A stretch of DNA of 64,000 nucleotides from the NCBI RefSeq assembly GCF_022458985.1, contig NC_061782.1, positions 23,263,672 to 23,327,671 on the forward strand. The letters run 5' to 3'. Source of the DNA: Mugil cephalus. Its lineage: Eukaryota > Chordata > Actinopteri > Mugiliformes > Mugilidae. The notes under the pieces are model-generated. The model worked only from the letters and a program-made list of their open reading frames with translations, was not told where the DNA came from and did no database searches. Below are positions 37,280 through 51,026 of this stretch, piece by piece. Numbering within the stretch: the stretch's first letter is position 1; every line of letters begins with the position of its first letter. The translations under genes and the position numbers were made by a program.

Positions 37280-40200
37280 CTATGGGTATCTGACTCTGCA
37301 TTTGTTCCCGTAAACGTTCGGCAACACCCAGGCAAAACAAAGGTACAAGTCGGAACACACCCTCTGCAAACATACCACAGGATCATCCTCCAGGCCCCTG
37401 GACAAACTACCACCAACTAAAAAAAAGAAAAAGAAAACAGCCTATCGGCTGCTTGGAATGACTGCATTCATAACCTCCATTGTGTTAAGGACCATAAAAG
37501 ACTCACACTTAGTATGCAATAAATATTCACTTCAAATATTTCTTTATTTAGACAATGAAAGGCTGACCCGATACAACCACGAACGTCACTTTGTGCAGAG
37601 ACACTTAAGGCATGAAAATCTGCAGGTTTGGCCATAATGAACAGCAAAATATAAAAATTATAATCACTTTTTCAAAGTCTGACACCATTCTCTGTATGCC
37701 CTGTAAGTCTGTATGCTAAAGAGCAGCTATGGTTAGCTCAGCAAAAACACCAGAACCGGGGGGAAACATCAAAATCAGGCTACCAGCACCTCCAAAACTG
37801 TATAACTAACAACTTATATGCTTTTTATTCCCCCCAAGACAAAGGCAAACCCCAGTCACAGATTATTTGACGGACAGACACATGAGCGCTGTCAGTCTTC
37901 TAACTTGAAGGAAAGCACGTAACAGTTTCCCCAAGATGAACTTTTAAGCTGCTGTTGAGACTACATGAAAATGAAGGATGTTAAAATCACAATCTCATTT
38001 AAAAGCTGTGGAAAAACTTAAGTCTTCTTCCACCTCAGATTCATTTTAGTTTTGTTTAAAAATATAAATAAATTTAAAAAAAAAAGGCTTATTGTCAGAT
38101 TGGGAATACGAACAAACGTGAAACACAGAAACCTTAAAATAACCATGCCGTTGCACATAAATCAGGAACAGGAAGTGAAGCCCACAAGTGTGGGAAATTC
38201 AAACTGTCTGCAGCTCTCGATAAGAAAACATTTCCTCACAGTAATTTCGTGAAAGTCAAGAAAAATGTGTTCATAGATAAGAAAACACTGGTTAAGTTTG
38301 GTAGAAGTAATACAAGGATGAGTGAAGGAAGGCTTGTATGTTACGTACTGTTACAATTAAAGCTGCCGCAGCTCCACAATGGCCTTTAAATAAGAGTCAC
38401 AATCATCATTATCCAAAAAGGACTATTTCAATAGAATCCATTAAAAAAAATAATAATTAAAAAAAAATGCTAAAACTAGTGTCGGTGCAACATCTACAAA
38501 CTGTGTGTGTAGGGAGGAGAACTGTAAGGTTATTGGTGGAACTGTTTTGATTCACTATTCAGCATTTAGAATTTAATTTAAAAATAATAACTTTTCAGGA
38601 AGCTGTGTCAGGACAACTAATCAGCAGGTTGCTAAAGCTAAAGAAAGCGTAGCATAGCATCAGTGGCTGAAGCTGAGTGTAGGGAGGGGACCTTCATTTT
38701 GGGATGCGTTTATAGTTTACAGTAAATGAGAAAAACAGGATCCTGCCAACTCATCAGCTCTAGTCGTAAAAGTCCGTGTCAGTCGCTGTGGACCTTTTGT
38801 TTGCTTTGAGTTCAGGTGAGACCTTCCGGCTGTGTTTAAATAGTAAAGTGTGTCACTACATTACAGTGTGAAGACTTCACACGGGATTTGGAAACCGGAT
38901 TCCACAAAATCTGAGCTCAGTTTGCAGATGTCAGTCAGCTTAAGTGTTTTCAGTCATCCACATCAGATGGAAGATGTCTCACCACACAAACTGATGTTAA
39001 GGACCCTATAATGTGTCCAACTGCTTTTTGTTGTAATTTTTTAAGATCTGTCCTTAATCTGATCACTTTAAGTTCCTGTGTTCACACCTGGCATTAAAAG
39101 CAAAATCAAAAATGTGGAGGAAGTCTGGGATACATTTGATCTCATTCCTTTAGTAGTGCTGGGTCAAATTAAAGACCAATTACTCTACGGGGGTGCTCTT
39201 TTGAAGGCAGAGTCCTGTGTCATTCATTCAGAAAAAAAAAACACATGAACACAACCATTATTAATTGATCATCTGAAAAGGAAAAAGCACTATAAGTGAT
39301 GTCTGTTCATAGTAATGAACAGAGAGAAGAGAGGGACTTTTAAAATATTTTGTCCTTGTAGCTATTAACTAAATAAAAAATGAAACTGAATAGAAATGTA
39401 CATTTTATATTTCTGTCATTACAAATACGGTTAACTGCTGATGTAAAAGGAGATCAAGTGGAGTCGTTATAGTCGTCTGACCACTGCTTCAAACACACAA
39501 CAGATCAATCAATAAATAATAACTTCACAGTTCACAGCTTTCAACAAGACCGAATTTACCACTTGTTCCAAAATAAGTGTCATCTCATGACAGTCATGAC
39601 ACACAAACAACAAATGGCTGTGTTTCTGGCGCAAAGGTAGGTAGAGATCCATTACAGACAGCAGCTGTTAGAAAGCTGTATGTGCCCCAAATATTGTCGG
39701 TGTCTTTGTACATACAGAGCACACAACTGGGATCAGCTCATGAGTGCTGACGTGGAGACGCACTTTCATGTCAGGAGTGAACACAGGTACTTAAAGCTGG
39801 CCACTTGTGATCTGGATGCCTGAGAACTTCAGACTGTTTTTTGTCATGTGGCAGCTCTGAAAAAGGTTCTCAGTTATCCAGGTCATGATAACCTAAAACA
39901 CGTTCAAAAAGGCAACTGGACTTTATAGTTTCTTGAAGACATTTCGCTCCTCATCCAAGCAAATTCTTTATTTCTGAGAGACTGGTGGGAATTTGAGGTT
40001 TAAATAGGAAACTCTGTGGGTAAAACCCATCAGAATCTTGACTTGTTTCTTTAAGAACCAGAAACTGGTGCGAGACGAAGGTGATTCCTGTAGTCTGCAA
40101 GTTTCCTCGAGATCCTCTCATACTCCCACACTAGTTGAAAGGTGCTGGTCCCCATGTACGTAGCAATGATTGGTTCTGACGGAAACAAGTCCAGCAAGTT

Positions 40201-41899
40201 TCTGATGGGTTTTACCCACAGAGTTTCCTATTTAAACCTCAGCTTCCCTCTAGTCTGTCAGAACTGAAGAAGCTACTTAGATGAGTGGCGAAACGTCTTC
40301 AAGAAATTCTACAAGTCCAGTTGCCTTTTTAAAACCTCGTTCGGATGATCTCTCATCATATTCTCCAACCAGGAGAATCTCCCCACCAGGTTGGTTCATC
40401 AGCGTTCACACTCTGTCCTGGGACAAATAAACCAAGATCAGACCAGTTTCAGTGGGTGGTTTCAGTTTGCAAGAGCTCCTTGGTCTAAATTCATCGTCAG
40501 TTTGAACACGTGACCCACAGGTTGACCCGACTACCTGACAGCGTCTGTGGAAGAGAACCCGTGGGGTGAATGGGTCATATACGTCTCCTCCGCCTTGTCT
40601 TCTCTATCAGAGGGGTGCACTTTTTTATGCTCACGCTCACTACCAAAGATTTATTTCCTGATTTCATAAAATCCAATTTTCCTGCGTGTTTGCAAAAGCA
40701 TCGCGTTGAGGGTGCATCAGAGTTTTGTCTCAATTGCATTGTGAACACCAACCTTATACATTCTAAAAATACTGTGTCGATTACTTCCTGAATCGAAACA
40801 AAATAAAAGGTGTGAAAGCTGTGCACAACATTTCACAAATAGCCAAAGCATGTGGTTTGTACCAACACAAACAAACAAACAAAGCAAGATAACACTTGTC
40901 CAATCCGTCGATGTGACTGTCAGTATGAACATCTGTTCTCAGGGTCACCATCTTCACGAAGCTGACTAGATGTGATGGTGTTTCTACAAAGGTTCCCCAC
41001 ATTCACATTATGACAAAGAAGAGCTGCTCTGATGTGGACGACTGGAGAAAACTCTGAATTTAAATGTTCAGCTTACATTCACCATCAAGTATCTTTAATT
41101 CAGTCACTTCATTCGTCTGATCTGATCTTTGAGTCTTTGAAACTTGTCTTCATGTTTCCTCCTCTAGGAAAGAGCTTCCGATCAAAGTAAAGTCCTCCAC
41201 CTTCCAGTTTTCTAACACTGCGCTTGATGAGTGGAATAAGCTGGATCCAGAAAGGTGGCAGCTTTAATGTATGTAATTAAGTTTGTGCAAACTTGCGCTG
41301 AGTGTGGATACTGTAACAGACTAAAACTGGCTTCAGGCCTCCTTACTGGCTCGTCAAAGCCCTGGCAGGAGGCTGGGACGGAGTTCTTCTTTGTGCCTTT
41401 CAGCCTGGAAGAAGAACACGCAAGAATCACGGCGAGTTTCCAGAGAAAGGTTTGGAGTTTTTGAGGAAAAGCGTCACGGTTTCTGGGAAAAGGTTTTGGC
41501 TTCAGACTGCAGCGAGACTGAACGTTCTGTGTATATTCCCAGCTTCAATTGAAGCATCTCATTTATCCAACAGGGATTCCCACTGTGCCACGGAGAGCTG
41601 CCTGATACAATCATCTTAGTCCAGAGTCACCATGCTCGTCCCCACCATAATCCCAGGAGGGTTATAGCATCAAATATGTTACACTCACATGTCTAAAATT
41701 AGAGTCCAGCTTAGGACTGTGTCGCTGTCTTTTGTCCAGTGTATACTGTGCAACTTAAACACTTACAGTTACTTAATGAAGCCCAAGTAGTCGTGTTTGT
41801 AATAATTAGCTGACGTTCCTAGAGGGATGACATCAGTAACATTGATCTTGTGGTGTGTGTTTCTTGTTCCAGGGTTTAGATGGACGGTTTAGATGTCCC
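37280..41899. other. Region between the unrecognised gene and plekha3, mostly noncoding
   Basis: Probably includes the plekha3 3' UTR in its upper part. A minus-strand AATAAA occurs at 40650-40655, but I cannot say which signal is used. No long frame is present. One exon-like segment at 41347-41404 is discussed as a finding. The inverted repeat at 39904-40340 is the only clear element. Confidence 0.4.
39868..40345. repeat. Inverted pair of one fish repeat (arms about 140 bp, loop about 155 bp)
   Basis: The left arm (39904-40038) contains aaaaaggcaactggacttta, gtttcttgaagacatttcgc, ggtttaaataggaaactctg and gggtaaaacccatcagaa. The right arm (40195-40340) carries the same words in reverse complement, for example ttctgatgggttttacccac and gcgaaacgtcttcaagaaat. 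The arms are similar but not identical and could fold into one long hairpin. The same family occurs singly at 29276-29605. Confidence 0.8.
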
Positions 41900-44800
41900 T
41901 CAGATGGACAGGTCGGTGTCTGTGTCGGTGGGCGTGGTCTTTGGGCTCGCGCTGCCTCCTCTCTCCTCGGGAATGGAGGACGAGTCGCCGTTGAGGCTGG
42001 ACAGCACACCTGGAACACAACCAACGGCAGCTGTCACAGGTGAGTCGCAATATAAGGGTTCAGTACTCAGGATGTGCCAATTCAGGAGGCAAATGGTCTT
42101 TGTAAATGTGCCATAATGTGAAAATATACAAGCACCAGAAAAACTCAACTTCATAATGTTTTATGTTTTGTTTTTTTCTGAGAGAAAAGCCAGGTAGCAG
42201 CCTCAGATGAAACTGTGCCACTACATAGTTTCATACATATACTGTACTATATAGCATTCTTATGTACATACACACATAACATAGCTCATGTCCATATTTT
42301 TACACTGTCACATACTTCTCATACCCCTTTGTCCTGTATTTTTCTATCACTATATTAAATGATTATACAGTTTATATCACCATATTTTTCCATGTTGGAT
42401 ATATTCATACATCTTTATTTAGCCCTTTAGTGACATGTGATTCCTACTGTCTGTGTAATCATGTTCTGAATACTGAATTTCCCACTTATGTCTCTAGCTC
42501 CCTCTATCTATCGAGGATGCATCAGGAAGGAACTTGTGTGGACTCGGTGCAGAATGCATTTAGTTGAGAACCTAGGTTTGTTCTTGATAAACGGCCTGTG
42601 TCTTACGTTCAGTGTCGTAAACGGAGCTGTCTGAACATGTCCTGTTTCTGCGCTGCGTCGACCTTTGACCTCCACTCATGTACTCCTTCAATACACCTGA
42701 CCTGAGGGGGAGGAGGAAGAAGAAGACTTTAAAGAACAGGAAACTTTCTCACCTCAGTTAGCATCTCACATGACACTGTAGACTTTTATGTCAAGGTGTA
42801 TGCTCACTTGACACTTCATTAGGTACACTTGTGAATGCGTTCTAAAGCTTGTTACATACTCTCACGCAAGGGAAGCAGGAAATTTGTTCTCGCTCTCGAG
42901 GTGAGGAAGAACAAGAATAAAGTTTGTTTTGGCTAGCTCATTTATACTTCACAAGAAACTCAAGTGCTGAACTCGGGGGAAGTCCCCATAGGGTCCTGCC
43001 ACTGCAGCATACGTCACAGGCGCTAAGCATTGTGAGAGATGCGGCAGGTGGGCGATGAGAGACCTTTTTCTTATTATTTCCAGATGTCGGCGGATCACAC
43101 CATTCATTCAACATGCACCCACACACAGTATGACCTGTACCCAGAAGAGATTGGTGGTCACATGTTGAATATTAGTATTTGGGAGCTCACAGAGTGGCCG
43201 CTAGCATTTCTGCTTTTCCACATTAACCATGCCCACTTCCAATTTGTGAAAAGTGGAGAACAGGCTGTGAGAACCCCCAAACGAGGAGTTTGATGTCATT
43301 CTGCTCTCGCAGGCCGAGAAGCGAGAACAAACTTCTACTTCTGACTCTGAAGGGCTCAGTTAACTTCACAACAAACTTCTTGCTTCTTGGGGAGTATGTA
43401 ACAGCCTTTATGTAACAGTCCTGCATGAAATCTTACTTAATGGTATTGAGAGCTGGTTTAAAATATCCGAGATGTTAAAAATGAAACTATGATTTCATTG
43501 AGTGGCTGTGGTTCGTAGTAGTACTGAATTGTACTGTGTTGTACCAGCACATGTAATATTGACATTTTTTGTCAAAGGGCTAAGCTAAATGACAGAAATC
43601 CAGTTTAACAGCAGCACAAACTACATCCTCCAAAATGATCAGCCAGCTGAATGACCACCACTGACGCTGTTTCAACATCAACATTAGAACAAACATGATG
43701 GAGGATTTAGTGCAGGACTGTTATATCATGGTGCATTTGTTTCCACTAGCAGACCTAATATTTTGGGTGCTGAGTATATTTTCCAGTTGAATGTTGACTT
43801 GACTTCTAGCAGGTATTTGTTTCTACATTCAGGTTATCAGGCTACTACGGTTTCTTTTTTTTATAGTTAAACTACTATTATCATTTCACTGGATCAATAC
43901 AGTGATATAATTTCACATTAAATTAATCCAATTATCTGACTGTGTTGTTAGCGCTTTCACAGAGTGAATTTACTTGAAAACATTTTTCAGGATCATGTGA
44001 ACTAGGAGATGTTTGTACCCTCTGAATTCTTTTCCCATGTTGCTGTGGAAGGCAATCAGTAATTCAAAAAGCATGTTAAGCCCCATAATGAGACATTAGA
44101 GTCTAAGTTGTTACTCTTTGCATTGAAGGGTTTACATTAAGTCCCATAAATATACACAGATAAAAATATACAGGCAAGGCTGGTGTAAATCCTAATAAAT
44201 ATGACCTTGTAACATCAAATCTTAGTCAGTAATTTGCATCTGTCCAACAGAAAGTACAGTAGTGTAGTATTTTATTAAAAGAATAAATGAACTAAAAGCA
44301 GCACGAACTGTTTTTCACACAGTTAAATGAGTTTATTCGAGTGGATTCCTTTTAAATTTGCAGCTATTCTTCATTTGTCCTTCTCTAGACAGAAACTGTG
44401 GTGGAGAGGACATTTCACACTAAACATAGAAACTAAAAAATTCCTCTTGATTTCCCAGACTATGAAGGCCTCAATTAACATAGGTAAAGGATTGGAGGAT
44501 ATTTTTGCACAAAAAGAAAAAAACTATGTACTGATGAGATATAATTATATTAATTAACGCCTGTTACAAAATTCATTCAAGACATGGAAAAGTTCTGAGA
44601 TTGAAGATGCTGCAATGCTGCCTCCTACAGGATGTGCATTATATCAATTCAGTTTTACTTAAGTTGTACTTCTTCCCCTTTGATTCTTACACTTTTTTAT
44701 TGTATCAGCTGTACTGTTTTTTTATTATCAATTCTGTTTATTTGCTCAAATATACATATCAATTGCATGTTTGCAATAAATCACTAACTCACCTGTCAAA

Positions 44801-47800
44801 GCTGTATGTTCCTGGATGACTGATCGACCTCTTCATCTGTGCAGAAGGAGAAAACATTCATGTCAAGTTCTTGGACATTCTGAATGTATAGTTGTTTTTT
44901 TTACTTCAGTTGAAAAAAACTCAATAAAACTACATGACATTTGTTCCTTCAAAATAATAACTTTACGTCAATGGGAAAAAATGGGTAATGTGTTAGGAAT
45001 TAATGAGCATTTTCATGCCCATTAATTAGGATCTGACAACAGGCCCGAGGATTTTATCTTGATAACAAACAGCAGTGACACCATCACTGAACCACCACCA
45101 AACCAGTTACACTGGATGATACAGGAAGCAAAACTTTTCACATCTGTCACATGTGCTCAGGGTGAATCTGAATCTGAACAGGGAGCCGGTGGCAGATCTG
45201 ACAATTCTGGTGTTCAGTGTTCAAAAGTTTGATTAACGTGATGCTATAAAGTGCTCCTTTAGTTTTCTTTGAAGTCGTATATTAAAATGTCCAGTGTACT
45301 AATTTCTATCTTCTAACTAATTTTGGCATTGTTTGATTTTTTCACAGCAGACAACACAGAGCAAACACAAGTCTAATTGATCAAATAAATTGAAATGTTA
45401 TTAATTACACCAGCTTTGAAACCGTTTGACTGGGTTTGCCTTCAGCCTGGAGGGAACAGGGGGCTGATGGGAAGCGGAGTGTAATATAATTAGAACAGTG
45501 CTAAGGAAAGAAAAAAATGAACAAACATAACTGAGTAAGCATGAAACAAATGATTAAATAGCAGATGATGTAAAGAAGAGGAACCGCTTCGCAGATTTGA
45601 AAACACAAAGTGTTATTTCCCCTTGTTCGGTTTCTATTTCTACATGTAAAACTTTAAGGTCTCAGAGTCCTTCTTTGAATAGTAAAAAATAAAGCTCATT
45701 TTGTGTAGAGGTCAAACTTGCCGTCACACCGGTTTTAGTTCTAGCTGGGTGTGTAATATGTCAGTCTGATAAGATGTGCACCGTGTCAGATCAGGTGATT
45801 ATAAAGTCAAAAAGTCATCCCAGTTGTTCATCTTTTATGAATTAGTATCAATAATAGTAAAAATAACATTGATCTATAGCACCTTATAGCACATTAATCT
45901 GGAGATTTTATAAATCAATATTGAATCCTTCAAATAAAGATTAATTTAAAATCAAAAAACCTTTTTAAACCAATTTATATTACAGGAAAGAAGGAACCAG
46001 AAAATAAATGAATGACACTGTCAGGCCCTACAGCTTTAGAGCTGGACTATTTTTATGTCTAAAATAAAGAAGGTGAAATTACCCTTTCAGGAGGTCGGAG
46101 GTCAGGGGTCAAGCTTTGGTTAGCCAGGCTCATACACTCCTCTAGAGTCTTTATGAACGTCGCACAGGTGGCACTGAGGAGGGAGGCCTACAGAGAGAGA
46201 CATTAATCATCATCTGTAGCTGCACCATTTACACTAGCGGGCAGATGGTAAACTGATTTTAACAGTAAATGTAATGGTCCTCGCTTCTTTAACAGAGGCA
46301 CATGACATTAATCTGCCAAACCCTGCTGGAGTATGTCTCTAACTTACAGTCTCCAACAAGTTAAGTCTGAGACCAGAGCGTGTTTCTCACCTCAGAAGTG
46401 GGCGGGGTCTCAGGGTCAGCAGTGTGCTGTGACTGGATGGTTTGGACCTGCTGGACAAGGAGGTCACAGTACAGACGGAGTTCAGACATCTTTGTCTTCA
46501 GACAGTCTGGACCTGGAAACGGAAACACGAGGAAAAATGATGAGTCCTTCAAGATGTGCCCAACTGTAACTATTACACTGAAGCTGACATTCACATCACA
46601 TCAAGGGGACAAAGAATGTCTTTCTAGTGAGGTAAATTTACTTTTGATATGCAAAAATGGTCTGTGTCTGTTTTGTTTGTGCAACCTTTCAACCAGTCAG
46701 CATTTGAATTTCCTCAAAACCGAGGAAATTCATTAAACAGAGACCCAGACCCTTGAGAGATGATGGAGGTTGTTAATAATTTTATCCTGTTGAGGGCAGT
46801 AATACAACCAGTAATCTAAGAAGTTTAATGCCAACTACAACTGAAAACATCCCCATTGTATCTGAGCCATCAGAGTGAATTTACTCTAACAATATAACTC
46901 TACAGAGACTTTAGAGCAGATGCTAATGCCAGTGATAACGGAGATGCAAATGGATACTATGACAACGCTGCTTCTCGTTCATTTACAAGTTGTAAGCAAA
47001 GTGTTTCTGCACATATAGACCTATAGAACTAAACCAGATAGTTTTTTATTAACTTTCCATAAAGTGGGTGTTATCAACCTTAAGCAGAAGTTAGCATCAC
47101 AGAGTTTCCATGTTCTCACTTCACTTCATTCTCACATAGACATTTGCGTTAATGGGCGCGTGATCTATGGTATCTAGTGAATAAAAACATAATAATATAC
47201 CCAGCAGACAGACAAACAGACGCACTACCTCTGTGTTTGTGGCTCTCCAGTGTTCCTGCTTTAGATGACCCTAAAGCTACCAGCCACCTCTGTCTCTCTG
47301 CGGCGTTCACGGCACGCACGTAGAAATGCTGCTCGCCGGGGATTATCAACTCCAGACGGGTCACATCCGTCGGATGGACTGAAAACATAAAGTGTGAGCA
47401 GCGTATGAGTGATGTGCTTTCCTTTAGAGTGTCCTGGGGGGACATGGGAGGTGCACAGGGGTCTAACCTTTAATGTCACACACAGACATCTTGATGGAGC
47501 CTTTGCTTCCTTTGCCAACGTCGTCCTCGCTGTCATAATAGGAGATGACTCCATTCTCTAAGACGAACCAGCGCGGCTGCCAGCCTAAAAGCAAAAAAAA
47601 TGCATGTTGAAAATTGAAAGACAAGAAGGCACGAAAGAAGGAGCAGCAGGGGCTGTGTAGAAATAATATTACCTATTTTTATACCCTGGTGCGTAGAAAC
47701 AATGCATGGCCATAAATCTGATTTAACTCTGATTGTACCTGATAATCATCATGGTTGTAACATCTTAGAAGGTTCTAGTATATCCAAAGAACAACATGGA

Positions 47801-49527
47801 GCAAAGACAAGTGGACTGCTTGAGGTTTCTTGGAGATGTTTCACTGCCCCATAACATGGAAACTGTTGATTCTTGTGTAGCTAAACCTTACACAGGCTAC
47901 ATAACGTAGGCGGTAGGCCTATTTTAAACGTGAACTTAACCAATCATTAATTAATCATATATATCAATAGTTATCATCTTGGAGATGTTTCACTGCCCCA
48001 TAACAGAAATACAGACCACACAATCCCTTCATAAACACATGGCCATGATTGTGGTGAGTTGAAGGTGAAGGCTAAACTTTGCGTGACCTCCTTACACGTC
48101 CAGAGCACATTTAATAGGATCAGCTCTTAAGCCCTGAGTGTAAAAACCATTGTCCCGACTCCTTGATACCAGAGCAACGAGTTTACAAATTACGTAAAGC
48201 TTCTATTACTTTTCAAATACTTTTTCAGTCGTGAATATCTTAATTTTGGTGTAAGTTTCATGTTTACACTCCTCTATGTGTGTCCTAAGCCTTGCCAGGT
48301 GTTTATTTATGGGTTGAAATTGATGCTTAATGACAAAGAAACCCAATGTACATGTAACAGGTTTTCGTTTAATGCTTAACAATCATCAGTGAATGAGAAA
48401 TCCTGAAATTTCGAAAAATGCTTTTTATTTTTTCCACTTTGAAGATCAAGATCTGTGGCATTCAGTTTGTTGGGCTGACTTCCAGGTTAGTAGAACGCCA
48501 GAAGAAAAAAAGAATTGTTTAAAATATAATACAACATAGAATGACAATAAACCGCTATTGTCATTGCACAAGAAGAAACTAAGAGTGCTACATTTAAAAC
48601 ACGTGACAGATATGCAGCCAATAAAAACAAAGGGCAGACTATATAAAATCAAGAGATGATGTAAATGATGTAAAATGAGACTAAAATAGTGGAAGAGCAA
48701 CACTTCAATGTGTCAGTGTGACAGCCTGCAGGCAGAAACCGTTTCTAATTCTGTTTGACTTTTGCTTCTCTATAACAGCCCTTTTGTAGAAGAGACCGAC
48801 CACAGGGCGTAGAGAAATGTAACAACTAAAGTATATTTAGTATTTATTTATAGCCATGCTCTGCTGCCATTAAGGTCAAATGCCACTTCAGTCCTTGTTA
48901 CTGTGGTTAGGTTCTCCCTTCTGTTGGTAGATAATGTGGTTCTGTGAACAACTTACACTCACTCATGTAACTGTTATATACTCAACTCAGTACATTACAT
49001 TTATTTCCTTTTGATTAACTGTTTATTTACTTAGAGATACCATAGATATTTCTTTATTTATTTTTGCTAGCACTTGAAGTGCATTAAAATTTAAAGGTAT
49101 CGGATATATATCTACTCCACTAAATTTACTCTTTTTTTTTTCAGAATTTGTCACTACTCCGTCCGAGCAATAACTACTCAAACATGTTGGACGAGACCGA
49201 GATTAAACGCTAATGTTCCTATTTGGAGTCATTGTTATTGATGCTGCTGCTGCTAAGGCTGCACGGGAGGATCATTTTTGAGTAGAAAATAATGATAATA
49301 TATACAAGAATGTATTAGCAGGTTAAGTCGTCAGTGAAGACAGCAACGACACAACAATGTCATGTTGCACCTTTATCAGAGCGTTAGCTAACGGCTAATT
49401 GGATAGTTGAAAGAGTTTGACGAGCTAAGTTATGAGCTTTCTATTCAATTGTCGTCCAATTAAAAAAAGAGAGAGAGATAGCCTTACCTGTCATGTAATT
49501 CGTCCATTTGTACAAAACCCCCTCCAT
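41900..49527 (-). CDS. plekha3: Pleckstrin homology domain-containing A3 (FAPP1), eight exons, complete
   Basis: Trans-Golgi protein that reads PI4P and ARF1 through its PH domain and acts in Golgi-to-plasma-membrane traffic. Minus-strand exons in order: 49488-49527, 47468-47584, 47229-47378, 46391-46512, 46083-46187, 44793-44836, 42607-42701, 41900-42009; all borders GT-AG, phases agree, total 783 nt (260 aa). It starts [20 protein letters not shown] and has [20 protein letters not shown] and [22 protein letters not shown] domain spans about residues 1-95. Lys7 and Arg18, which contact PI4P in human FAPP1, are kept; of the ARF1-contact pair Glu50/His54, position 50 is Asp and His54 is kept; membrane-wedge Leu12 is Met. 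Then come a helical segment, [13 protein letters not shown], and a Ser/Thr/Asp-rich tail ending DTDTDLSI. Human FAPP1 is about 300 aa; the fish linkers are shorter. The glycolipid-transfer domain of the related FAPP2 is absent. Confidence 0.95.
47865..47990 (+). repeat. Dispersed repeat, copy 1 (in plekha3 intron 1)
   Basis: The block gattcttgtgtagctaaacc, continuing through acataacgtaggcggtagg, recurs almost unchanged at 50361-50512. The similarity continues downstream into atatatcaatagttatca. Family unknown to me. Confidence 0.7.
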
Positions 49528-50193
49528 GGCTTCACTTTACATCGAGTAGTGCAGACAGGATGTGCTCGCTGTGGCTGTGGCTAGGCTAGGCAGGCTAGCT
49601 GAAGACAGCCGCGGTAGGTTAACGTCTTCTCTCAAATGGCGTCGAGCTAGAAGATGAGCTGCTAGGTTTCTCAGAAATGTGTGAACTATTTGTGTGGTTT
49701 GTGAAAACAGTGACGGCAGGATAAAATCCTGATGAGGATCAGTTTGTGCTGAGCTGGTTATAAACTCCACTTGTTGGCAGTCAGCTGATTGGAGAGAAAT
49801 GTCAACAAACCAACTACGGAAGCCCACAGGAAACATTTAAGAAGGCGAATTTAAGCCAGAAGTATTTCCATTATAAGATATTTTCAGATGATAATTTGAT
49901 ATATTTAGTTTACTTTGGGTACGTTTATTTTTGTTTTTACCTTACTATACTTGTTTAAGAGTTGCAGTTCTGTTAATTAAACAACAACATTCACAACATA
50001 TGGTTATTCTTCAAATGTTAACGCCAAACATCCACAACATTTCACTTCATCTATAACTGATGAAGTCACCTATTTGCTTAAAAGGTAAATGAATAAGCTG
50101 CATTTCTGCAGTGAAATTCATCACCATCCATTCTAGTGCAACATACATACTATAATAATAATAATAACAATAATAATAATAATAATAATAATC

Positions 50194-50225
<32 letters not shown>

Positions 50226-51026
50226 TTATAGCTTAATTGAACATTTTAGCTAATTTGATTCTGACATGTATATTTTTTATTTCTTTTATTTTTCATACAT
50301 TAAGTATAGTTTATATAGAAAGTTTGTATAGAAAAATTCCCACACAACAGTGTGAAAACATGATTCTTGTGTAGCTAAACCTTACACAAGCTACATAACG
50401 TAGGCGGTAGGTCTATTGTGAACATGAACTTAACCACTGCATTTTAAGAAATTAGTAACTGGAATCATATATATTAATAGTTATACAGGTACATATCAAT
50501 AGTTATCATTTCCATTTGGCCTAAATAAATCAATACATTTGGTTAAATTCATTCAAAGTATTCACTACATATATGAGTCAAACACAAACATCCAACCGTG
50601 TGGTCTTCACGTGTAGAAGAATTAATTAGACTTTCAAAAAGTTTACAAATCCATAAAAGTTGAACTTTTATTTATATGAAGTTATTTAAAACCTCTACAA
50701 CACAATGTGACAACGATGTCAGAAGTTTACAGAAGTCATTTTGATTATGAAATAGAAGACTTTCTGTCAATGCAGTAAAGGCGAGTGTTTGCTGCTGTTC
50801 ACCACATTCATTTGTTCATGGGTCAAAGACGAATAGGGATTATAAAAGTGAAAAAAAAAAATCAAACTGGCTAAAAATGCTCATGAAGTTACTTTCTATC
50901 TTTATTAGAGTGTTCTGTATACCACTCAATAATAGGAATTTATTTTAAGGATGCAATGAACAATTTTTAGTGAATCATATGATTTCTCCCATGAAAAATC
51001 CTGGGTAACATAAATTGATTTGAAAA
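49528..51026. other. plekha3 upstream region and intergenic DNA
   Basis: The plekha3 promoter should lie in the first 300 bp. I see no TATA box and no standout motif there. Further on are an (AAT)n microsatellite at about 50154-50223, the repeat copy at 50361-50512 and AT-rich DNA with no frame. Confidence 0.4.
50361..50512 (+). repeat. Dispersed repeat, copy 2 (upstream of plekha3)
   Basis: Matches 47865-47990 in the same orientation, with about one change per ten bases by eye. The two copies flank the plekha3 first exon and could recombine. Confidence 0.7.
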
